Source: Opitutaceae bacterium (GTDB lineage Bacteria; Verrucomicrobiota; Verrucomicrobiia; Opitutales; Opitutaceae). From it: a stretch of 64,000 bases of DNA. Shown here piece after piece: positions 27,625-37,316 of the stretch. Position 1 is the stretch's first letter. Every line of letters starts with the position of its first letter. Made by a program: the position numbers and the translations under genes. The stretch covers positions 1 through 64,000 of the forward strand of contig JAIXQE010000147.1 in the NCBI GenBank assembly GCA_027485815.1, written 5' to 3'. Below the pieces are notes generated by a model. That model searched no databases. It had not been told where the DNA came from and saw only the letters and a program-made list of their open reading frames with translations.

Positions 27625-29355
27625 TTACTCCACCACCGTGAGGGCCCGGCGAAAGACGGCCGGCGAGAGTCGTTCCGGCAACACGTGGGTTTCCCACAGG
27701 ACCACGGAACTCTCGCGACGCTGGTAGCGGGTGTCATCGGCGGCACGGGCGATGCGTTCCAAGGAGGCGGGCGCCTCCACGGTGGGCAGCGCCTGGTCCG
27801 TGAACAGCGTCGCGCGCTGCAGGACGGCGAGATACAGGCCGTCGCGCCGCCGTTCCGCCTGCAGGAACCGCAGGTAGGCGTCGAGACTCCGGAGCTCCGC
27901 GGCGGGAACCGCGCGGGGGCGCCCCGTCAGTTCATCGAGCACCCGACCCGGGGCGAGGACCACCTCAAGGGTGCGCCCGGACCATTCGGGAGCGACGGGG
28001 AGCGTCACGCTCAGGTGGGCGCCCTCTCCGCGGGAGTCGCGCCACGCGAGGTCGGCGGTCAGCTCGGCGCCCGGGCTGACGCTGGCCCGGGACAGGACGA
28101 ACCGCTCCACCGTGACTCCGGGCGGATCGCGCAGGGCTTCCACTTCCAGGTGGATCGATTCGGGAAAGGTCCGGGCCAGCGGATTCTGGAGTACCGCGCC
28201 CAGCGATTGGACGATCTCCCCCAGCGCCAGCGCGAAGCCCTGGCCGCCCGCGTGCAGCAGGTTCTGCCGCCACTGCTGCCCCCCGGGGAAAGTCAGGCGG
28301 CTGGCCACGCGAAAGCCCTCGTGGAACCCCGCGTCATTCGCGCCGAGCACGGCTTGGCTGATGCCCGCGCCGACCACCAGCGGAGCCAGTTGCGGATGCC
28401 GCGCGGCGGCAAAGCGCAGGGGTGCCACGCCGCCGGGCCGCGCGATCTCCACGGGAATCATCGCCGGTCCCGGACCCAGCTCGCCCGCCACCGCGGAAAG
28501 CCGGTCCTGCCGGATCGTGCCGATCACGGGTCCGATGTTCGCGACCTTCACCGACTGCATCTGCGAAGGCAGGATGGTCAGCACCTCGGCGTGGCACAGC
28601 GGCAGCGCCACCTCGCCCAAGCCGAGCAGGGGATGGCCGAAGGCCACGACCTCGCGGCCGCGGACCAGGGACACGGTGCCGGTGGCCGCCAGCGTGATGT
28701 CGCCGGTCGCCAGCGCCACCGCCACCGCGCCCCCGGGCGCCAGTCGCGGCTCCCCGTCGGCATTGCGGCCTTGGACCGAACTTGCGACGCCTCCCGGCAG
28801 GACCGGACCGATGCCGTGCTCCGCCAGCAGAGGGGCCAGCGCCGCGGCCGCGACCGGGGACAGCCCGGCGAGGCTGAAGGCGGGTTGCAGCGGGGAAGCC
28901 GGGGCGAGCCCGCTGGCTCCGCCACCGAGGCGAGGCGCCGGGGAGGGCAGGGCGCGCACCTCCTCGAGATCGGCGACCGGGGTGAAGCCCGCGTGTCGCA
29001 CGGTCTCAAAGCGCTGAATCTGGTAGCTGAGTGCCCCGGCCAGCTTGCCCTCGATGTAGAGGGGACTCCCGCTCATCCCGGCGACGGCGCCCATTGGTTG
29101 CACCCGCGGGTCGGTCAGTTCGCAGACGATCAGGGATTTGCCGGGCCCGAGGCCGTTCTGGATCACTCCGGTGACCACGACGCCGAAGGGCTCCGGTTCG
29201 GTGCCACGGAACACCGTCCAGACTTCCCCGCGCTGGCCCGGCCTCAGATCCGCTAGAGCCAGCAGCGGGGCATCCGCCGGCGGGGCCGCGAGCAGCGTCG
29301 CGGTGCCGGCCAGCACGGCCGCGAGCCACCGGGAATCAAAGGCCCGCGATCGCAT
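27625..29355 (-). CDS. SpoIVB-type peptidase S55 domain protein, secreted
   Basis: [26 protein letters not shown] (S55 GMSGSP motif); signal peptide from [26 protein letters not shown] (ATG 29355); overlaps hemL 3' end by 20 nt. Confidence 0.82.
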   Translation of the reverse strand: MRSRAFDSRWLAAVLAGTATLLAAPPADAPLLALADLRPGQRGEVWTVFRGTEPEPFGVVVTGVIQNGLGPGKSLIVCELTDPRVQPMGAVAGMSGSPLYIEGKLAGALSYQIQRFETVRHAGFTPVADLEEVRALPSPAPRLGGGASGLAPASPLQPAFSLAGLSPVAAAALAPLLAEHGIGPVLPGGVASSVQGRNADGEPRLAPGGAVAVALATGDITLAATGTVSLVRGREVVAFGHPLLGLGEVALPLCHAEVLTILPSQMQSVKVANIGPVIGTIRQDRLSAVAGELGPGPAMIPVEIARPGGVAPLRFAAARHPQLAPLVVGAGISQAVLGANDAGFHEGFRVASRLTFPGGQQWRQNLLHAGGQGFALALGEIVQSLGAVLQNPLARTFPESIHLEVEALRDPPGVTVERFVLSRASVSPGAELTADLAWRDSRGEGAHLSVTLPVAPEWSGRTLEVVLAPGRVLDELTGRPRAVPAAELRSLDAYLRFLQAERRRDGLYLAVLQRATLFTDQALPTVEAPASLERIARAADDTRYQRRESSVVLWETHVLPERLSPAVFRRALTVVE

Positions 29356-30613
29356 CACTGAGGACCGCGCAGGCCTGATCGATGTCGCGACCCTCGTGGG
29401 CCGTGCTGAGGAAACCGGCCTCGTACGCGCTCGGCGCGAGGTAAACCCCGCGGTCCAGGCAGAAATGGAAGAGCCGCGCGAAGAGCTTGGCGTCGGAGCG
29501 CAGCGCGGAGTCGTAGTCCCGCACCGGATCCGGGTTGAAGAACAGGCTGAACATCGAGCCGCGCTGCGGGAACTGCACCGGCAGACCCTTGGCCCGCGCC
29601 GCGTCCAGCACCGCCTGGCGCAGCTGGCCGCCGAGGCGTTCCAGCCGCTGATAGGGTTCATCGGTGGCCAGCATCCGCAGGCTGGCAATGCCCGCGGCCA
29701 TCGCGAGCGGGTTGCCGCTCAAAGTGCCCGCCTGGTACACCGGACCCAGCGGCGCAAGGTGGTCCATCACGTCCGCCCGGCCGCCGAACGCGCCCACCGG
29801 CAGGCCGCCGCCGATGATCTTTCCGAGGCAGGTCAGGTCGGGCGTGATCCCCTCGAGTTCCTGGACGCCGCCGCGCGCGAGGCGGAATCCGGTCATCACC
29901 TCATCGAAGATCAGCAGCGCCCCGTGGCGGCGGGTCACCTCGCGGGTGAACGCGAGATAGCCCGGATCCGGCGCGATGAAGCCCACGTTGCCGCAGCAGG
30001 GCTCGAGGATCACCGCCGCGATCTCCCCCGGGTGCGCTGCGAAGGCGGTTTCCAGCGCCGCCGGGTCATTGTAGGGCAACACCAGCGTCTCCCGCGCGAA
30101 CGCCGCCGGGACGCCGGCGCTGTCGGGATGTCCGTGCGTGAGCGCCCCGGAGCCCGCCTTGATCAGCAGCGAATCCGAGTGGCCGTGGTAGCACCCGGAG
30201 AACTTGATGATCTTGTCGCGTCCGGTGAACCCCCGCGCGAGCCGCAGCGCCGACATCGTCGCCTCGGTGCCGCTGTTGCACATCCGCACCTTCCGGATCG
30301 ACGGCACGTAGCGCGTGATGAGCTCCGCCATCTCGACCTCCAACGGATTGGGCGTGCCGAAGGACGTCCCCGCGTCGAGGGCCTCCGCGAGCGCCGCGCG
30401 GATCACGGGATGATTGTGTCCGTGGATCGCCGGACCCCAGGTGCAGACGAAGTCGATCAGCTCGCGCCCGTCGGCGGTGACGAGCCGGGCGCCGCGCGCC
30501 GCCCGCGTGAAGAACGGGGCGCCCCCGACGGAGCGGAAGGCGCGCACGGGCGAGTTGACGCCGCCCGGAATCAGTTCCCGGGCGCGGGCGAAGAGGTCGG
30601 TGGAGGAAGTCAT
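29336..30613 (-). CDS. hemL: Glutamate-1-semialdehyde 2,1-aminomutase
   Basis: [61 protein letters not shown] (PLP lysine). Confidence 0.96.
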   Translation of the reverse strand: MTSSTDLFARARELIPGGVNSPVRAFRSVGGAPFFTRAARGARLVTADGRELIDFVCTWGPAIHGHNHPVIRAALAEALDAGTSFGTPNPLEVEMAELITRYVPSIRKVRMCNSGTEATMSALRLARGFTGRDKIIKFSGCYHGHSDSLLIKAGSGALTHGHPDSAGVPAAFARETLVLPYNDPAALETAFAAHPGEIAAVILEPCCGNVGFIAPDPGYLAFTREVTRRHGALLIFDEVMTGFRLARGGVQELEGITPDLTCLGKIIGGGLPVGAFGGRADVMDHLAPLGPVYQAGTLSGNPLAMAAGIASLRMLATDEPYQRLERLGGQLRQAVLDAARAKGLPVQFPQRGSMFSLFFNPDPVRDYDSALRSDAKLFARLFHFCLDRGVYLAPSAYEAGFLSTAHEGRDIDQACAVLSDAIAGL

Positions 30614-30620
30614 CGGGAAA

Positions 30621-32270
30621 TCAGCCGGCGTAACGGTGCACGATCGGGATGCGGCGGCCGACGCCGAAGGCCAGGGGCGTCACCTTCAGCCCCGGCGCGG
30701 CCTGCTTCCGCTTGTACTCGCTGGCGTCCACCTTGCGGGCGACGTCCCGGACCATCGCCTCCGGGAAACCGCGGTCGACGAGTTCCCGGCGGGAGAGTCC
30801 CTCCTCGACGTAGCCGGCCAGGAGCGCATCGAGCGTGTCGTAAGGGGGCAGGGAATCCTGGTCGGTCTGGCCCGGTCGCAACTCCGCGCTCGGCGGCTTC
30901 TCGATCGTGGAGCGCGGAATGATTTCCCGCTCGCGGTTGATCCAGCGCGCCAGGGCGTAGACCTGGGTCTTGTAGACGTCGCTGATCACCGCGAGGCCGC
31001 CGCACATGTCCCCGTAAAGGGTGCAGTAACCCACGGCCATCTCGCTCTTGTTGCCCGTGGTCAGCAGCAGGGCGCCGAATTTGTTCGAGAGGGCCATCAT
31101 CAGCAGGCCACGGGTCCGGGCCTGCAGGTTCTCCTCGGTCACGTCCGGGGCGCGGCCGGCGAATACCGGGGCGAGGGCGGCCTCGGCTCCCGTCACGATG
31201 CCGGCGATCGGAATGGTCTCGCAGCGGATCCCAAGGTTCGCGGCCAACTCCTGCGCATCCGTGCGGGAGTGCGCGGAGGAGATCGCGGAGGGCAGGGAGA
31301 CGCCGATGACCTGGTCCGGGCCGAAGGCTGCCGCCGCGATGACGCCGACCACGGCGGAATCGATGCCCCCCGAGAGGGCGACCAGCGCGCGGCGAAAGCC
31401 GCTCTTTTGGGCGTAGTCCCGCAATCCGAGGACCAGCGCCGCGAAGAGGTCCGCCGCGGCCTCCGCGGGGGGCGGCGCCTCCTCCGGCGCGGACAGGCCC
31501 GGCGGGGGCAGCGTCACCACCCGCAGGTCCTCCCGGAACGCGGCGAGGCTCGCGAGCGTGCGGCCCGCCGCGTCCGCCAGCAGGCTCCGGCCGTCGAAGA
31601 TGAGCTCATCGTTGCCACCCACCGCGTTCACGTAGGCCACGGGGCAGCCGAGCCGGCGCGCGGCGTCCGCGACCACGATCCGCCGCCGCACGTCTTCCTT
31701 GCCCACACACCACGGGCTGGCGGAAAGGTTCACCATCAGGTCGCAGCGCTCGGCCGCGAGATGCTCCAGCGGCAGCGGTCCGGGATAGCGCCTGGGACCG
31801 AGCTCGGGGGTGGTCCAGATGTCCTCGCAGAGCGTCACGCCGATGCGCCGGCCCGCGTGGGTGATCACCAGCGGCCTCGGCGCCGCCTCGAAGTAGCGGT
31901 CCTCGTCGAACACGTCGTAGGTCGGCAGCAGGCACTTGCGCGCCATCGCCTCGATCCGCCCGTTCCGGCAGAAGGCGGCGGCGTTGAAGTACGGCCGGCC
32001 GGCGCCCGTGGCGTTCGGCTCAACGGTCCCGACGAGGGCCGGCACGTCGCCGATCCCCGCCGCAATCTCCGTGAGGGAGGCTGCCACGTCCGGCACGAAG
32101 CCGCGGCGGAACAGGAGGTCCCGCGGCGGATAGCCGCAGGCGGCCAGCTCCGGGAACACCACCAGCTCCGCGCCCCGCGCCACGAGCGCGGCGTAAGCTT
32201 CGAGGATCAGCCGGCGGTTGCCGGCCAGGTCGCCCACGGTGGGATTGATTTGCGCGAGTCCGAGTCGCAT
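30621..32270 (-). CDS. nadE: Glutamine-dependent NAD(+) synthetase
   Basis: N-terminal nitrilase domain [18 protein letters not shown]; synthetase [26 protein letters not shown] at 32270. Confidence 0.95.
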   Translation of the reverse strand: MRLGLAQINPTVGDLAGNRRLILEAYAALVARGAELVVFPELAACGYPPRDLLFRRGFVPDVAASLTEIAAGIGDVPALVGTVEPNATGAGRPYFNAAAFCRNGRIEAMARKCLLPTYDVFDEDRYFEAAPRPLVITHAGRRIGVTLCEDIWTTPELGPRRYPGPLPLEHLAAERCDLMVNLSASPWCVGKEDVRRRIVVADAARRLGCPVAYVNAVGGNDELIFDGRSLLADAAGRTLASLAAFREDLRVVTLPPPGLSAPEEAPPPAEAAADLFAALVLGLRDYAQKSGFRRALVALSGGIDSAVVGVIAAAAFGPDQVIGVSLPSAISSAHSRTDAQELAANLGIRCETIPIAGIVTGAEAALAPVFAGRAPDVTEENLQARTRGLLMMALSNKFGALLLTTGNKSEMAVGYCTLYGDMCGGLAVISDVYKTQVYALARWINREREIIPRSTIEKPPSAELRPGQTDQDSLPPYDTLDALLAGYVEEGLSRRELVDRGFPEAMVRDVARKVDASEYKRKQAAPGLKVTPLAFGVGRRIPIVHRYAG

Positions 32271-32363
32271 CGAACGGGTCAGCTTGAGGGCTTTGCCGCG
32301 CGTGACAACCCGCAACCCGGGCTTGCAGCGTCCCGCTCCGGCGGCGTTTGCTCACGCTGTCGC

Positions 32364-33674
32364 ATGCGCTTCCCCCGCGTCCCCGCTCTCCTCCTGCTCG
32401 GCCTGCTCCGCCTCCCGCTCCCGGCCGCCGAGGGCGGGGCGCTGACGCTCGAGGAGGCGCTCGCCGCGGTCGAGCGGGTGAGCCTCACAGTGCTGCTCAG
32501 CCGCGAATCGGCGGTGCAGGCCCTTGAGGCCGCCCACCAGCAGCGCGCCGCAAACCTACCAAACCTTTCCGCCTCGCTCCAGCAGCGCCGGTCCCAAGGC
32601 GTCAGCATCGCCACGGTTGTGGTCACCTCCGGCCGGCCTGCGAACCGGTTCGACGCCCTCCTCACCGGTTCCTACGCCCTCTACAATCCCAGCCTGCGCG
32701 TCCTCGCCGAGGCCTCACGCACCGGCGCCGAGGTGGCCCGCGCCAACCAGGCGGCCGCCCTGCAGGCGGTCCTCGCCGACGTCGCGGGCGGTTACTTCCT
32801 GAATTTGCGCAACCTCCGCCGCCGCGAGGTGCTCGACGCCAACATCGCCCGCGCCCAGGCCTTGCTCGGGCTGGCGCGGAGCCAATTCGCCGCCGGCGTG
32901 GCGACCCAGATCGACGTCACCCGCGCCGAGGCCCAGCTCGCCCTCGCCGAACAGGCCCGACTGCAGCACGACACCGCCGTGCTGCAGAGCCAGTTGCTGC
33001 TCCAGCGGATTCTGGACCTGCCACCGGGCCGGCCGCTGCAGCTGGCCGGCTTCGAGGTCCGCCGCGTGCCCGGCACCCTGCAGGCCCTCGGGGAGGAGGG
33101 AACCGCTTTCGAGCGTCGCGCGGAACACCTCGCCGCCCGCCTCGCGGTCGATCAATCCCGCCTGAATGTCCGCGCCGCCGAGCGTGAACGCTGGCCCGCG
33201 CTTTCGCTCAGCGGCAACTTCGGCGTGGCCTCGCCCCGGTTCGATGACGGCGGCAAGCAGGAGCAGTGGGCCTTCGGGGTGGGCGTCGCGATGCCCGTGT
33301 TCGACGGGTTCCGCCTCAGCGCGAGCCGGCGGAGCGCTCAGTCGCGCCTGCGCTCCCAGGAAGCCCGATTGCACCATCTCGAACTGCAGATCTCCGCCGA
33401 ACTCCGGCTCGCGGCCCAGGACGCCACCTCCCGGCACGCCCAGGTGGCCGTCGCGGAGAAGGGCCTCGGACTCTCCCGGGAGGAACTCCGCCTCGCGCAG
33501 CAACGCTACCAGCAGGGCGTGGCGGACAACCGGGAGGTGGTCGAGGCGCAGAATCGTCTCGCCCAGGCGGAGGACAACCTGGTCGAGGCCGTCCACCAGT
33601 ATAACCTGAGCCGCGTTGAGCTCGCCCGCGCCCGCGGCGACGTCCGCACCATCCTCGCGGAACGCGCCCCGTGA
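32364..33674 (+). CDS. TolC family outer-membrane efflux protein
   Basis: Signal peptide; LTLEEALAAVERVSLTVLLSRE; two coiled-coil OEP halves: LGLARSQFAAGVATQIDVTRAEAQLALAEQ and EELRLAQQRYQQGVADNREVVEAQNRLAQAEDNLVEAVHQYNLSRVELARARG. Confidence 0.9.
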   Translation: MRFPRVPALLLLGLLRLPLPAAEGGALTLEEALAAVERVSLTVLLSRESAVQALEAAHQQRAANLPNLSASLQQRRSQGVSIATVVVTSGRPANRFDALLTGSYALYNPSLRVLAEASRTGAEVARANQAAALQAVLADVAGGYFLNLRNLRRREVLDANIARAQALLGLARSQFAAGVATQIDVTRAEAQLALAEQARLQHDTAVLQSQLLLQRILDLPPGRPLQLAGFEVRRVPGTLQALGEEGTAFERRAEHLAARLAVDQSRLNVRAAERERWPALSLSGNFGVASPRFDDGGKQEQWAFGVGVAMPVFDGFRLSASRRSAQSRLRSQEARLHHLELQISAELRLAAQDATSRHAQVAVAEKGLGLSREELRLAQQRYQQGVADNREVVEAQNRLAQAEDNLVEAVHQYNLSRVELARARGDVRTILAERAP

Positions 33675-34282
33675 CGCCGGATCCCGCCGGTCTCATCCTC
33701 GCCTCGGCCTCGCCGCGGCGGCAGGAACTGCTGGCCCGCCTCGGCCTGCCGTTCTCCGTGGTCGTCGCGGCGGTGACGGAGGACGAGACGCCGGACGCCG
33801 ATCCCCGCCGGCTCGTCGCCCACAACGCCGCCCTCAAGGCGGCGTGGGTCGCGGCCCGGTTCCCCGCGGCCACCGTCCTCGGCGCGGACACCACCGTGTG
33901 CCTCGATGGCCACGTGCTCAACAAACCGGCCGACGCGGCCGCCGCCCGCGCGATGCTCCGGCGACTCAGCGGGCGGACCCACTCGGTCCACACCGGTCTC
34001 GCGCTCCGCCGGGGGCGGGACGCCCTGACGGTCGACATCGTGGTCGACAGCGCGGTCCGCTTCCGCACCCTCGACGAGTCCACCATCGAGGCTTACCTCG
34101 CCTGCGTCCACACCCTCGACAAGGCGGGCGGGTACGCGATCCAGGAGCACCCCGAACTGATCATCGCGGGGTACGAGGGCTCCCTCACGAACATCATCGG
34201 CTTGCCGCTGTCGGAGACGAAACAGATTTTGACGCGCGCCGGCCTCGCCGCAGACTTTTCCGCTTCCGGCACGTCCCTGTGA
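33671..34282 (+). CDS. Maf family nucleotide pyrophosphatase
   Basis: LILASASPRRQELLARLGL, VLGADTTVCLDGHVLNKPADAAAARAMLRRLSGRTHSVHTGLAL; GTG start overlaps previous stop. Confidence 0.93.
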   Translation: MTPDPAGLILASASPRRQELLARLGLPFSVVVAAVTEDETPDADPRRLVAHNAALKAAWVAARFPAATVLGADTTVCLDGHVLNKPADAAAARAMLRRLSGRTHSVHTGLALRRGRDALTVDIVVDSAVRFRTLDESTIEAYLACVHTLDKAGGYAIQEHPELIIAGYEGSLTNIIGLPLSETKQILTRAGLAADFSASGTSL

Positions 34283-34289
34283 TCCGACC

Positions 34290-35414
34290 ATGACGAGCGA
34301 CACCATCCTCCGGCCCCCGCCGCTGACCGTGCTGCGGCGGGCGGTGGTCCGCGGTTGGCAGGATCCCGACACCCGCTCCGTGCTGATCGGGGTCCTCGGG
34401 GTGATCCTGATCCATCTGCTGCTTTGGCTGCTGGGGCCTGCGGTGCTGAGCTTCGAGCCAGTGCCCGTGGCGGCCCGTCCGGAGTCCACGGTGCGGGATT
34501 TTTCCATCGAACTGGAGCCGGAGGTCAAGGTGGAGCCGCAGCCCAAGCCCGCGGATCCGTTCCGCTTCGTCGAGACCAACCCGGAGGCGCCGGAGAACGT
34601 CCCGGATAAGACCAATAATTTCGCCGCCCAGAACCAGCAGGTCGCTCAGGAAAAGCCCACGCCCGAAGGTCGCAGCGACCGCCCCGCGCTCGAGGGCCGC
34701 ACCGACCTCGAGTCCACCCAGATCGTCAGCGGGAGGCTGACCCAGCCGCAGGAATTCACCCCGGCGCCGCCGCCCCCGACCGAGGCTCCGCCCGCCCCCG
34801 AGGTGGTGGCCGCGCCGCGCCGCGAACAGAACCCGCTTTCCGGTGTCGAGAAGGTCGAAGGCGATAACCGCGAGGGTTACGGGAGCAGCTTGGCCAAGCG
34901 CCTCGACCGCGCCGAGGCGGTGCCGGAACGCGTGGAGGGAACCAAGGAAGGGGAGGGCGCCACCGCCCAGCAGGCCCCGCGCCCGGCGATTGACCCCCGG
35001 CGCCCGCAGCCCCGGCCGCAGTTGGTGAAGACGATCCAGACCCGCCCGGCGATCCTCGCGGAAAACAAGTTCGGGACCACCAATATCGGCCCCACGGCGG
35101 TCGATGCGCGCTGGAGTAACTACGGCGCGTACCTCCAGCGGATGATCGACTCGGTGCAGATCCAATGGGAGCGCATCGTCATCGAGCAGAAGGCGAACCC
35201 GGTCGGCGGGAGCTCGGTCACGGTCAAGTTCGTGATGAACGACGAGGGCCGCATCGTCGACATCGGCGTCGAGAACTCCACCGCGAACGACACCGCCACC
35301 CGCGCCTGCGTGAGCGCGATCACCGACCGGATGCCGTACGGCCCGTGGACGGATGACATGAAGGCGGTCCTCGGCGACCGGCAGCAGATGACGTTCACGT
35401 TTTACTACCAGTGA
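34290..35414 (+). CDS. TonB-like energy transducer / Pro-rich membrane protein
   Basis: TM VLIGVLGVILIHLLLWLLGPAVL, long Pro/Glu-rich linker, C-terminal TonB-like SSVTVKFVMNDEGRIVDIGVENSTANDTATRACVSAI. Confidence 0.65.
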   Translation: MTSDTILRPPPLTVLRRAVVRGWQDPDTRSVLIGVLGVILIHLLLWLLGPAVLSFEPVPVAARPESTVRDFSIELEPEVKVEPQPKPADPFRFVETNPEAPENVPDKTNNFAAQNQQVAQEKPTPEGRSDRPALEGRTDLESTQIVSGRLTQPQEFTPAPPPPTEAPPAPEVVAAPRREQNPLSGVEKVEGDNREGYGSSLAKRLDRAEAVPERVEGTKEGEGATAQQAPRPAIDPRRPQPRPQLVKTIQTRPAILAENKFGTTNIGPTAVDARWSNYGAYLQRMIDSVQIQWERIVIEQKANPVGGSSVTVKFVMNDEGRIVDIGVENSTANDTATRACVSAITDRMPYGPWTDDMKAVLGDRQQMTFTFYYQ

Positions 35415-36169
35415 GCGGCACGCCGGACACCGCCGATCTTCCGTTGGGCCGCGGCGTCACGCTCGTGCACGTGGATGCGCAGGGCGTGCTCGCCTTCGCC
35501 AAGCCGGCCGGGTTGCTCTCGCATCCCAACGAGGCCGGGGACGAGCCGCGTTCCACGCTGCGGGCCCGCTATGATCTGGAGGCGGAGGCCTACGAGTGGG
35601 AGCCGTCCGCCGGCGGGCCGGTGCGCCGCTGCTGGTTGCTCAACCGGATCGACTCCGCCACCTCGGGCGTGCTCCTCGGCTGCCTGCGCGAGGATCTGGC
35701 GATCGAGATCCGGGCCCAGTTCCGCCGCAAGCAGGTGCGGAAGGTGTACTTCGCCCTCGTCTTCGGCGCCCCGCGGGTCCCGCTGGAGCTGTGGCGCGAC
35801 CTCCTGACGGTCGAGCGCCGCGAGGGCCGGTTGCGCACCTCCGCCCGCGGGGGCCACATTCCCGCGGAATGCCGGATGAGCGTCGCCCGCCGGGGCCTGC
35901 GCGAGCCCCGTGTGTCCCTGCTGCGGCTGGAGCCGCGGACCGGCCGCAGCCACCAGTTGCGGGTGCAGTGCGCGCAGCGCGGCCTGCCGATCGTCGGGGA
36001 TCAGACCTACGGGGATTTCCCGCGAAACCGCGAGTTCGCGCGCTCGGCCGGTACCCGCCGCCTCTTTCTCCACGCGGCCGAGACCAGCTTCGAGTACCAG
36101 TGGCAGGGCGCGCCCCATCCCTTCGCCGCCCGCGCGCCGGTGCCCCCCGAGTTCGAGCAGTCCCTCTGA
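35411..36169 (+). CDS. RluA-family RNA pseudouridine synthase-like protein
   Basis: LAFAKPAGLLSHP, LLNRIDSATSGVLLGCL, RKVYFALVFG, LRLEPRTGRSHQLRVQCAQRGLPIVGDQTYG. Confidence 0.88.
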   Translation: MSGTPDTADLPLGRGVTLVHVDAQGVLAFAKPAGLLSHPNEAGDEPRSTLRARYDLEAEAYEWEPSAGGPVRRCWLLNRIDSATSGVLLGCLREDLAIEIRAQFRRKQVRKVYFALVFGAPRVPLELWRDLLTVERREGRLRTSARGGHIPAECRMSVARRGLREPRVSLLRLEPRTGRSHQLRVQCAQRGLPIVGDQTYGDFPRNREFARSAGTRRLFLHAAETSFEYQWQGAPHPFAARAPVPPEFEQSL

Positions 36170-36272
36170 GTCCGGCTCCTTGACGCGGAGCGGGCACGCC
36201 CGGCGCGACGCGAGCCCGGCGCGGCAAAAATCCGGTTTGTCCTCCGGCCCCGCCCGGTGCCACGCTCCCCGC

Positions 36273-37316
36273 ATGATTCTGCCCAAGTCCAACCGCCTGA
36301 CGCCGGCGCAACTCGCCGAGGTCACCGGGATCGTCGCCGAATTCGGCTGCACCATCCAGCCGATCATCGGCGCCCTCCGCACGATCTACGCGATCGTCGG
36401 CGACGAGCGGGACGACCTGATGATCAACCGGCTCGAAGGCCTCGATTACGTCGAGCGCATCGACCGCATCCAGTCGCCGTTCAAGCTGATGGACAAGCGC
36501 TCGGACCTCGCCAGCCACCGGATCCGCATCGGGGGCGTCACCCTCGGCGAGGAGCTCTTCGTGATCGCGGGGCCCTGCACCATTGATCCGAAGAACCCGA
36601 ACTATTTCTATGAAAGCGCCGCCGCGGTGAAGGAAGCCGGCGCCCAGATGATCCGGGGCGGAGTCTGGAAGCCGCGCACCAACCCGTACTCCTTCCAGGG
36701 GGACACGCGGTCGCTGGACATCCTGTTGGAGGGCGCGCGACGCACGGGACTCCCGGTCGACACCGAGGTGATGGAGGAGGCGCACATCGGCCTCGCGCTG
36801 GAGGCCGGCGTGACTTGCCTCCAAGTGGGCGCGCGCAACGCCCTCAATTATTCGCTGCTCCGCGCCATCGGCCGCGCGGTCGCCGGCCGGGAGACGGCCG
36901 TCCTGCTGAAGCGCAGCATCCACATGGGCCCGGTGAACGAGTTCATCTCGGCCGCCGAGTACATCGCCGCCTTCGGCAACCCCAACATTTTGCTCTGCCC
37001 GCGCGGCACCGCCCCGGGACTCGACGGCTACCGCAACCATCCCGACGAGAGCATCACGCCGCTCCTCAAGGAGAAGACGTGGGCCCCCGTGGTGGTCGAT
37101 CCCTCCCATTCGGTCGGCAAGGCGGCCTACGTGCCCGCCAGCGCCCTCGCCGCCGTGGCCTACGGGGCCGACGGCCTCTGCCTTGAGGCGCACGTCAGTC
37201 CCAGCCACGGCATCGGCGACGACCCGAAGCAGGCGCTGACGCCCGAGGGTCTGTCCGACACGATCCGGCAGGCGCGCGCCCTCTGGCGGCTGCGGCGCGG
37301 CGTCAAAGCAGGCTGA
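36273..37316 (+). CDS. aroF: 3-deoxy-7-phosphoheptulonate synthase (DAHP synthase, AroF/KDPGal-type)
   Basis: FVIAGPCTIDPKNPNYFYESAAAVKEAGAQMIRGGVWKPRTNPYSFQG; VVVDPSHSVGKAAYVPASALAAVAYGADGLCLEAHVSP. Confidence 0.93.
   Translation: MILPKSNRLTPAQLAEVTGIVAEFGCTIQPIIGALRTIYAIVGDERDDLMINRLEGLDYVERIDRIQSPFKLMDKRSDLASHRIRIGGVTLGEELFVIAGPCTIDPKNPNYFYESAAAVKEAGAQMIRGGVWKPRTNPYSFQGDTRSLDILLEGARRTGLPVDTEVMEEAHIGLALEAGVTCLQVGARNALNYSLLRAIGRAVAGRETAVLLKRSIHMGPVNEFISAAEYIAAFGNPNILLCPRGTAPGLDGYRNHPDESITPLLKEKTWAPVVVDPSHSVGKAAYVPASALAAVAYGADGLCLEAHVSPSHGIGDDPKQALTPEGLSDTIRQARALWRLRRGVKAG

Noticed and set aside
25073-27697. 874-aa minus-strand ORF and 23056..25539 (+) 827-aa ORF
   Set aside because: Shadow frames of the giant Ig-repeat gene, Arg/Gly/His-rich, no domain.
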